Shown one piece after another: positions 53,201-59,105 of a DNA stretch of 64,000 nt (within the stretch, counting starts at the first letter, position 1; each line of letters begins with the position of its first letter). Below the pieces are notes generated by a model, which made no database searches, was not told the origin of the DNA, and saw nothing but the letters and a program-made list of their open reading frames with translations. The position numbers and the translations under genes were made by a program. Source of the DNA: Methylotenera_A sp040079935 (lineage in GTDB: Bacteria > Pseudomonadota > Gammaproteobacteria > Burkholderiales > Methylophilaceae); NCBI GenBank assembly GCA_040079935.1, contig JBEBJI010000002.1, forward strand, positions 62,001 to 126,000, given 5' to 3'.

Positions 53201-54985
53201 AGATGTAGCAGTAGCTTCAACAATAATATCTTCTAGTGAGACTGATGCCGAAGCAGTACCTTCAGTACCTGTAAGTTTTAAATCAACTTGATATCCGTCA
53301 TTGCCGGCACCCCCAATAAGCGTGTCTATTCCTGCATAACCATAAAGTACATTACGCCCAATATTGCCAGTAAGTATGTTTGCCAAGCTATTACCATACG
53401 CATTGATATCATCACTTACACCTGTAAGTGTAAGATTTTCTATGTAAGACCGTTCGCCGCCGCTACGATTAAATCCAAGCTCGAAATCTACCGAGCTATA
53501 TACAATATCCACACCACCAGCAGCAAGTCCATTTGTTTCAATTAGTACGTCATCCACACTATCTACGAAGTAAATGTCATTACCATCGCCGCCAGTCATG
53601 ATGTCTGCGCCAGCGTCGCCATCTAGACTATCAGCGCCCGCATCACCTGATAAGCTATCTGCACCCGCGCCGCCCTTTAATGTGTCATTACCCACGCCAC
53701 CAATAAGCGTATCATCACCATCACCGCCGTTAAGACTGTCGTTGCCAACAAGGCCATCCAGTATGTTATTGCCTGCATTGCCAGTGATAATATTATTGAA
53801 CGCATTGCCTATGCCATCGATGTTGGCTATGCCAGTTAAAGTGAGGTTTTCTACATTGCCGCCATTTGTGCCAGCAGCATCCGTATCGAGTAAGCTATAA
53901 GTTATGCTGGATTGCACGGTATCGATACCTGCATTTAGCAGCTCAGTCACGATATCACCAGTGTTATCTACGATATAGATATCATTGCCCGCACCACCAA
54001 TCATAGTGTCGGCGCCCTCATTACCATTAAGAGTGTTGGCCGCAGCATTGCCAGTTAAGACATTACCAAGTACGTTGCCGGTGAGATTGAATGCAACGGC
54101 ATTAATCAGTGTGCCATTTTCAATGTTGTCACCAAGCGAATAGATTCCATTTGCCGTGGCAATATTAACTTTGACTAGGTCGGTGCCTTCATCGAAATTC
54201 TCAATGACAATATCGCCAATGTTATCCACCACGTAGACGTCATTACCTGTACCGCCAACTAGTGTATCTGCGCCGGCAGCGCCATCTAGCGTGTCATTGC
54301 CAGCGAATCCGCGCATCACATCTGCGCCAGCTGTTCCAGTCATAGAATCACTACCAGACATTACATCGGCGACAAAAGAGTCTAAATCGATGTAAGTATC
54401 AAGTTGCTGATAGGGGACAGATAGACCAGATAATTGATACTCATGACCAGCACTATCTATGTATCCAAACGTAGTTAAGTTTCCTGTAATGGTGTCAGTT
54501 AGCCCGTGATAGATAAATGCGCCTTTTATCTCAATATCACCAGCTCCAATGAGGTGGTAAGTAATTCTACTAAGTGAAGCGTCATAGCTATTTACATTGC
54601 TAGTACCATATACATCTAACCTGTCACCTAAAGGATTTTGAATCGCAATGTGATTCAATGTGCCGCTCGAGTCTCCAGTATTTGCATTTACTACAATGTT
54701 GCCGTAAAACTCGTATAACCATGAGTCCGGTGCCTGAATAAGAAAACTAGTTACCGTTGGCGTGTAAGAAGTAGTAAAGCCTCTTCCATACATTTGAAAA
54801 AAGCCACCCCCATAAAAATTACCTGATGCAAAAGTTGGAGTTGCATAGACTGTATTTAAGTCTATATTTGGGGTGGAATTAAACCAACTAGATGCGACGG
54901 CCAAATTCATAGCAAAATTTGTTCCCGCATTATCCATTACTTGATTTGAAATTACACCTGACCAATTACCAATATATTTTGCCAT
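47234..54985 (-). CDS. Giant RTX (hemolysin-type calcium-binding repeat) protein
   Basis: 2583 residues, 7.75 kb. Residues 1-215 form a unique N-terminal domain without a Sec signal; from about 216 to the end there are dozens of nonapeptide GGxGxDxL repeats (GGTGNDVYVVDN, LDGGAGIDIL and so on) forming calcium-binding beta-rolls, alternating with VENLTLTG-type strands. Three long modules recur about 1.25-1.3 kb apart, and a GALYYDAD-type segment occurs three times, the last next to the C-terminus (DFLWL), where a type I secretion signal would lie. No type I ABC/MFP/TolC genes are in the window. Likely surface-layer, adhesin-like or exoprotein; no enzyme domain is recognised. No good ribosome site precedes the ATG. 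Confidence 0.9.
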   Translation of the reverse strand: MAKYIGNWSGVISNQVMDNAGTNFAMNLAVASSWFNSTPNIDLNTVYATPTFASGNFYGGGFFQMYGRGFTTSYTPTVTSFLIQAPDSWLYEFYGNIVVNANTGDSSGTLNHIAIQNPLGDRLDVYGTSNVNSYDASLSRITYHLIGAGDIEIKGAFIYHGLTDTITGNLTTFGYIDSAGHEYQLSGLSVPYQQLDTYIDLDSFVADVMSGSDSMTGTAGADVMRGFAGNDTLDGAAGADTLVGGTGNDVYVVDNIGDIVIENFDEGTDLVKVNIATANGIYSLGDNIENGTLINAVAFNLTGNVLGNVLTGNAAANTLNGNEGADTMIGGAGNDIYIVDNTGDIVTELLNAGIDTVQSSITYSLLDTDAAGTNGGNVENLTLTGIANIDGIGNAFNNIITGNAGNNILDGLVGNDSLNGGDGDDTLIGGVGNDTLKGGAGADSLSGDAGADSLDGDAGADIMTGGDGNDIYFVDSVDDVLIETNGLAAGGVDIVYSSVDFELGFNRSGGERSYIENLTLTGVSDDINAYGNSLANILTGNIGRNVLYGYAGIDTLIGGAGNDGYQVDLKLTGTEGTASASVSLEDIIVEATATSGGYDAIQLFGTYNLTKASTITLAAGLEAIDAQFTDTTLLNFTGNDVDNSIQGNNANNLINGRAGNDILFGVAGNDTLDGGTGADTLYGGAGNDTYIIDNILDIISEEANADIADTVIFSVNASTTQTSTLTLGTSNQNTIILNFLTSASIELNTIENLTVTGTGNYNLIGDAQNNALTGNAANNLIDGGDGNDTLSGGAGIDTLIGGLGDDTYLVDSLAEVNLINDTSGSNTLNIGLTYTLLDGGAFTNLTLTGTAAINGTGNVDANIITGNSAANILNGNGGADTLIGGDGGDTYVVDSLGDVIKETNALAIGGIDLVESLVTFDLSDNSGENIRTNIEKLTLKGTDNNNATGNALANTLTGNVGDNVLDGKEGVDILFGGAGSDTYEVDLKLTGIAGTASAVASLQDSITEANTVAGGVDKLNLYGDLDLTKASTITLALGLENLDAFWTNTTLLNFTGNGADNDIYANDANNIINGGGGNDNIKGAAGNDVINGEAGDDWLIGGEGHDTLYGGVGNDTLEGGNGNDTYVLDLIKIIDGGNTFATIQDTIIPDISGNDTIVFKGAVANTFYQPFYFIIDSTFENFDFSATGTTKINIGGSDVDNKLIGNAAANIIESLSGNDTLDGGLGNDTLVGGDGDDTYFINVATDIITELGGQGTDEVKSAVTYSLVDTDGAGVNGGNVENLTLAGTTAINATGNDLNNVLTGNAAANILNGGVGTDTLIGGDGGDTYIVDSIDDIIKETNALAIGGIDLVQSSIDFDLSNNVGENIRTNIEKLTLTGTAISAKGNALANTLTGNAGANTLDGGAGIDILNGGLESDRYIVDLVQTGTTAATFRVALQDTVTEALNAGTNDILELHGNFDHLNATTLTLGANLETLDASQTSSTKLNLTGNKLNNSLIGNDATNILLDSTGDDTLDGRAGNDTLDGGLGEDRLIGGTENDTYLVDIIATTTGVAPAPIIITGAKLQDDIEEFNGTADGIDTLKLRGSVVIPSATLATNIALTGMLASIENLDISLTGSTRLDLTGNDADNKLTGNAANNVIDGALGADTMLGGAGNDIYITDNAGDIVTELLNAGIDTVQSSVTYSLFDTDGAGLNGGNVENLTLTGITNIDGTGNALANLLIGNDGNNQLIGLAGIDTLIGGLGIDLLIGGDGNDTYEVDETNDVVQEDSALAAGGVDIVRAKASFTLSANVENLTLIGLANNNINGSGNALNNIIIGDDGNNTLSGDAGNDSLTGGLGNDTLIGGLGIDTLIGGAGNDAFVFDTLLNAITNKDTIQGFNVAEDQILLDFTIFDTLGTNLDVIEYRSGAGVTTAATANQHIIFNTTNGALYYDADGVGGQAAIQFATLTGTVGTLTNNSFSLGLSFNIVGTDQADTLNGTIGNDSIIGLAGNDIINGGIGADIMYGDLGDDTFYVDNVDDIVFEDYFYFNESNGLFYENGYTNTIYSSVSYTADFGIGNLTLTGSDNINGYGSNLKINVITGNDGNNILDGGVITNPELMTIEYMSPTSPYIFYIFDGGLDTLIGGKGDDTYIVRGGETIIENANEGIDTQILSYNTGIPTAFLIDPNSEIENFILANDNVLHDYISGTNKDNLIIANNIANNIYGLSGNDELKGMGGDDKLYGMSGNDILWGDAGNDTFVFESAGTSTSDIVKDFVSGQDKIRVSDGTFFIPSLLSGIYTDMFVLGSAAQDANDYFIYNKSTGDLFFDIDGNGINAQQLIANFLPNSNLLQTDFVGALNTTQSGGLSIVGTNNSEQLNGGVGNDTISGGGGFDSINGNDGDDLLIGGPEADAIHGDNGNDTIYGGDFLDNLYGDAGDDVIYGEARMDNLYGGTGNDSLFGGDDVDSIDPGDGNDLVDGGDGNDGIFTSNGIDTLTGGGGGDRFILTSNSASSGVDVITDFASNVDVIMLRTSVFSVIGTLTGAFISGPDAVALDNNDYFIYDTSSGALYYDADANGAGVQEQLITLVGAPTLIEHDFLWL

Positions 54986-55146
54986 TTTAGGGGGAGGCTT
55001 TCTTTAGAGAGTGTTTATTTTTGTTAATTATTATGCAGTTAACCGTAAAATACAGGTAAATCCACGGGCGCGCAATAGCCCGTTGTAACAAAATAATCTA
55101 TTATTCGTCTTGCAAATAACTAAACTAAATTTATCGAGATTTTTAC

Positions 55147-55764
55147 ATGTTAGAAAAAATTATCGCATTCGTCGCCACGTGGATTATGAGCGTGATTTCA
55201 TCCATGGGTTACGGCGGTGTTGTGCTGCTGATGGCGATTGAATCTGCCTGCATCCCTTTGCCTAGCGAAATAATTATGCCGTTTGCGGGTTTTCTGGTGA
55301 GCAAAGGTGAAATGACGCTGCTAGGTATTGCGCTGGCGGGCGCGATTGGTTGTGTAGTTGGCTCGATTCCGGCTTATTATCTGGGCATGTTCGGTGGCAG
55401 GCCTTTAGTGGAAAAATATGGTAAATACGTGCTCATTTCGCATAAGGATTTGGACATGGCCGACGACTGGTTTGCCAGGCATGGCGAAATTATTATTTTC
55501 ATCGCGCGGCTCTTGCCTGGCGTTCGCACGTTTATTGCCTTCCCAGCTGGTGTGGCGCGCATGAAAATGACCAAGTTTATTGTTTACACCTTCGTTGGCT
55601 CGTTTGTTTGGTGTTGGGTGCTGGGTTATGTTGGTGTGAAAGCGGGCGAAAATTGGGAATCGCTCGGAAAATATTTTCATCAATTTCACTATGTGATTAT
55701 CGCGCTCGGCATCGCGTTTGTAGTGTGGTATTTGCGCAGACATTTTAAAAATGAAGAAACTTAA
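55147..55764 (+). CDS. DedA family membrane protein
   Basis: 205 residues, several transmembrane segments. DedA/SNARE-associated motifs: ESACIPLPSEIIMPFAGFLV, GSIPAYYLGMFGGRP and ARLLPGVRTFIAFPAGVARM with the conserved Arg. Members act in lipid-carrier flipping or proton-dependent transport; the substrate is unknown here. Its stop overlaps by 4 bp the stop of the convergent AddA-like gene. Confidence 0.92.
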   Translation: MLEKIIAFVATWIMSVISSMGYGGVVLLMAIESACIPLPSEIIMPFAGFLVSKGEMTLLGIALAGAIGCVVGSIPAYYLGMFGGRPLVEKYGKYVLISHKDLDMADDWFARHGEIIIFIARLLPGVRTFIAFPAGVARMKMTKFIVYTFVGSFVWCWVLGYVGVKAGENWESLGKYFHQFHYVIIALGIAFVVWYLRRHFKNEET

Positions 55765-58700
55765 ATCTCTACTAATTTGCCTAAACTTAAAAAGAAAACC
55801 GCTGTTTTAATCGGCAAATTCTCATGTTCAAATAGCGCTGCATAGCCCACCAATTGTGGCTTGTGGGCTTGTGCAACAATTTTCGCATTGCTTTCATTTA
55901 CATCTAAACAAAATTTGTAATCAATAATCCATCTTACGTTATTTTCTGTAAACGTCAGGTCAATGCGCTGCTCTTGCGCTTCGTTATCCTTCCATTCTGT
56001 AATGCTTAACTCTGCTTGAGAAGATGCTCTGGGAGCTAACATCCATGAGCCTTCTTGGCTTGTTGTTGTGCGTTTTAAAGCGTCGACAATCTGCGCAACA
56101 TATTTTTCAACTTCATTTTTGTTATACCCGCGTTGTAATAACCAAAACAACATGCTCTGGGAGGCAATATCCATGCGGCTTGCAGGCCAGTGCTCCAAGC
56201 CGTCTTTGGCAATCATTTCCATGTATAAATGTGCCAACGAGCCGCACTCTTGCTCTATCGTTTTCACTTCAAGTTTTGGTGCAGTTTGTGGCATATTATT
56301 TGAAATTTCGCTACTTTCGTGACGGAAAATCGACGGAATTTGCGTCTGTTTTAGACGGATTAAATTCGGGGTAAAGTCTGCGATATTGTCTTCGTTTTTA
56401 GAAGCGTTCTCTGACAATTCCGCAGCTTCAAAAGTGTTTGAAACCGCGTTCCAAAGCAAATCTAAATAAGTATTTTTTGTAGGCTTAATTTCACCTTTTG
56501 TGCTTTGATTGGCAATGCCAACCAAGTGCAATTTTCGTTCTGCGCGCGTGGCAGCCACGTAGAGCACGCGCGCGTCCTCGTTAGCATCGCGCTCGTTTTC
56601 CAGTGTTTCTAAATAATCATACACACTCACATTTTCATCACGTAAACCTTTTGGAATATAAGGCGCAGCAAGCAATTCAGGCTGCTCTTCAACTGTTACT
56701 TCCTCCCACAAAACCAATGGTTTGTCAGAGTTATTGCCACCAATTTTTGCGCCCAGGCCAGGCAAAATCACCGTATCGAATTCTAAACCTTTAGATTTAT
56801 GAATCGTCATCATTTGTACGTTTCCGCCTTGCGTATCGGGCGTGGCAAAAAGCTTGGTAATTTCAATTTCCATGCGTTCTGGCGAAAATTGATTGCTGCG
56901 ATCCAAGTCATCCAAACAGGCGAAAAACGCCTGTACATCGACGATATCGGCTTGCTCCCACAAACACGCGGCGCCATTCAACATCAGCCAAATGCCCCGA
57001 ATCCATCGGCTAGTGTTCATGCGACCTTGCGTGGCGACCGCCTCGAAAAAAATCTCACGCACATGTTTTAGCCGTATTTGACCATCGGCAGAAAGATTTT
57101 TTACCACTTCATCATTTTGCATCAGCGACCAAATTGTCGCATGATGATTGCTGCCGGTTAGTGCATGCAAATCGTGCAGCGTCAGACCGCACCAAGGCGC
57201 ACGCAGCACTGCTAGCCAATGCACACGGCCCGCGGGGTGATGCAACGCGTGCGTAAGCGAGAGCAAATCTTGCACAATTTGGCGACCTTGCAGCGCTTCA
57301 ATCTCCACAGCCTGAAACTTCAATTCTTTGTGTTCTCTGCGTAGTTTGCTGACTAATGGCGCCAAATGTTTTTTTGCGCGCACTAAAATCGCGATTCTTT
57401 TGCATGGATTTTCAGCTTGTTCACGCTGAATAATGCGGATAATTTCTTCCGCTTCTTTTTGCTGCGCATCGTTGCTTGATTCACTATTTAATTTAATAAT
57501 AGGATATATTTCAATGCCGCTGGGAGTCTCATGGATGTTGGTTTGCAAGGCATGTTTATTTGAGCCTGCAATGAATGGCCTGTAGCAAATTGCGCCTTGT
57601 TTTTCGTCATCAAGCGCGGGGAAAATTGTCGCGAAAGTGCCGTTAATCCAATCTACAATCTCTGGGCAACTGCGATTATTGCGATAAAGTTGCAGCCGCT
57701 CCAACTTGATGTCGCCAATGCCGCGGGCGGCGACATGAATAAATTGCGCAACATTGGCTTTGCGGAAGCGATAAATCGATTGCATCGGGTCACCGACACA
57801 AAAAATAGTCCGCCCGTCATCTGCTTGCCAACCCAGTGTGAGCTGCTCCAACAGCGCAATCTGGCTGGGGCTGGTATCTTGAAATTCATCCACCAGCAAG
57901 TGTTGAATTTGGTAATCCAGCTTAAGCGCTAACTCCGTCGGTTCGCCAAAATGATCAGACAAAGCCTGTGTTGCGCGCTGTGCAATCTCCACAAAATCCA
58001 CTTCATTCGCACGCTGGAATGTTAACCACAATTGCGCGACTGCTAAATTGAGTAGCTGGGAAAGCGCGGTGATCATTTGCCAGCTTGTGTCGTCTTCCAG
58101 GTTGGGCAGCGCACGCACGCGATGCAAAGTGCTCACGTTTTCTATTGCAGAAATCACTTCTATCAAAGCCTGTTTTTGCGTTTTACCTTCTTCAGTTGGC
58201 GGAAAGCCGAACTTCACGTTTAAACCTGCTTCTTTGCGTGGCTCGCCAGTGGCTGTGAGCAATAAATCCGCCAGTGCGCACCACATTGGTAATGTTTCAG
58301 GCGTGGCGGAAATTGGCGAATCCCAATCGATTAACAGCGCAATAGCATGGTCGCAAGGCAGATTAGCAGCGGCAAAGCGCGCAATTGGCATTAACAATTG
58401 TTGAAAAGGTAAAGGCAAAGCGATAGCCTGTAATTCGCTTTCAACCAAGTGGCACAAAGTGTTTTTCAACTGTTTTGCATTTACTTCATGTTGAGCTTGA
58501 TGCAACCATTGGTCGCGCTTGGCGAGCATGCTGACCAATAAATTTGTGAGTTGGTTGGCGTTATTATCCACATAGCGCAGCGCAGTTTTTACCACATCGC
58601 TATGTTCGCTATGTTCCAACAAAGCCAGCGTTTGCTCGGCGGCCTTCATGTATAAAATATTCGCATCATCTGTCATGCTAGGCTGCGCGCCAAGTCGACT

Positions 58701-59105
58701 CATCAGCGGCATTTGCCGTGCCAAGTGCGCACACAAACTATCAATGGTAAAAATACGCAAACGCGATGGGTTTTCAATCAGTTGCCAGCCCTTATTCTGC
58801 GCGTGCTGCAAGGCTTTCAGGCTTAATTCATAAGTGATTTTTTTATGTGTTTTATCAGGCGGCGTTAGGTTTGCGGCCGCAATCAAACTATCCAAAATAC
58901 GCAGTCGCATTTCCGCCGCCGCCTTGTTGGTAAAGGTAATGGCGATGATTTCCTCAGGCTCATTAACAGTTTGCAGCAATCTCAAATATCGCTGTGTGAG
59001 TAACTCGGTTTTACCCGCGCCAGCAGGCGCTTCAACAATAAACGAGCTTAAATCGAGCGCGCGTAGGCGATTTTCTTCATCAATTTTTAAGAGGCTCGCG
59101 GTCAT
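55761..59105 (-). CDS. AddA-like UvrD/RecB-family helicase-nuclease
   Basis: 1114 residues. Double-strand break end resection together with the AddB-like partner. Walker A EAPAGAGKTELL at about 25-36, Walker B LLVDEFQDTSPSQ, then TIHKSKGLEFDTVILPG and VAATRAERKLHLVG of superfamily 1 helicases, and a RecB-type nuclease near residue 1060 (RWIIDYK). The start overlaps the AddB-like stop by 4 bp. Three copies of the dispersed palindromic element are inside it: HALQTNIHETPSGIE (57514-57553), PASRMDIASQSM (56152-56193) and GSWMLAPRAS (56024-56062), none breaking the frame. Confidence 0.93.
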   Translation of the reverse strand: MTASLLKIDEENRLRALDLSSFIVEAPAGAGKTELLTQRYLRLLQTVNEPEEIIAITFTNKAAAEMRLRILDSLIAAANLTPPDKTHKKITYELSLKALQHAQNKGWQLIENPSRLRIFTIDSLCAHLARQMPLMSRLGAQPSMTDDANILYMKAAEQTLALLEHSEHSDVVKTALRYVDNNANQLTNLLVSMLAKRDQWLHQAQHEVNAKQLKNTLCHLVESELQAIALPLPFQQLLMPIARFAAANLPCDHAIALLIDWDSPISATPETLPMWCALADLLLTATGEPRKEAGLNVKFGFPPTEEGKTQKQALIEVISAIENVSTLHRVRALPNLEDDTSWQMITALSQLLNLAVAQLWLTFQRANEVDFVEIAQRATQALSDHFGEPTELALKLDYQIQHLLVDEFQDTSPSQIALLEQLTLGWQADDGRTIFCVGDPMQSIYRFRKANVAQFIHVAARGIGDIKLERLQLYRNNRSCPEIVDWINGTFATIFPALDDEKQGAICYRPFIAGSNKHALQTNIHETPSGIEIYPIIKLNSESSNDAQQKEAEEIIRIIQREQAENPCKRIAILVRAKKHLAPLVSKLRREHKELKFQAVEIEALQGRQIVQDLLSLTHALHHPAGRVHWLAVLRAPWCGLTLHDLHALTGSNHHATIWSLMQNDEVVKNLSADGQIRLKHVREIFFEAVATQGRMNTSRWIRGIWLMLNGAACLWEQADIVDVQAFFACLDDLDRSNQFSPERMEIEITKLFATPDTQGGNVQMMTIHKSKGLEFDTVILPGLGAKIGGNNSDKPLVLWEEVTVEEQPELLAAPYIPKGLRDENVSVYDYLETLENERDANEDARVLYVAATRAERKLHLVGIANQSTKGEIKPTKNTYLDLLWNAVSNTFEAAELSENASKNEDNIADFTPNLIRLKQTQIPSIFRHESSEISNNMPQTAPKLEVKTIEQECGSLAHLYMEMIAKDGLEHWPASRMDIASQSMLFWLLQRGYNKNEVEKYVAQIVDALKRTTTSQEGSWMLAPRASSQAELSITEWKDNEAQEQRIDLTFTENNVRWIIDYKFCLDVNESNAKIVAQAHKPQLVGYAALFEHENLPIKTAVFFLSLGKLVEI
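56024..56062. repeat. Dispersed palindromic element, AddA-like gene copy a
   Basis: ATGCTCTGGGAGCTAACATC followed by CATGAGCC and CTTGGCTTG. Read in a different frame from the other copies (SWMLAPRAS). Only about 90 bp from copy b. Confidence 0.6.
56152..56193. repeat. Dispersed palindromic element, AddA-like gene copy b
   Basis: ATGCTCTGGGAGGC, AATATCCATGCG, GCTTGCAGGCCAGTGC. Read as PASRMDIASQSM, nearly the same peptide as in AroA. Confidence 0.8.
57514..57553. repeat. Dispersed palindromic element, AddA-like gene copy c
   Basis: ATGCC at 57514 and GGCAT at 57553 bound the element; centre CATGGATGTTGGTTTGCAAG. Read as ALQTNIHETPSG. Confidence 0.75.

Noticed and set aside
47403..53900. Many plus-strand open frames opposite the RTX gene
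   Set aside because: They mirror the repetitive Gly/Asp/Asn codons of the RTX frame and have Ser/Pro/Leu-rich composition without ribosome sites.
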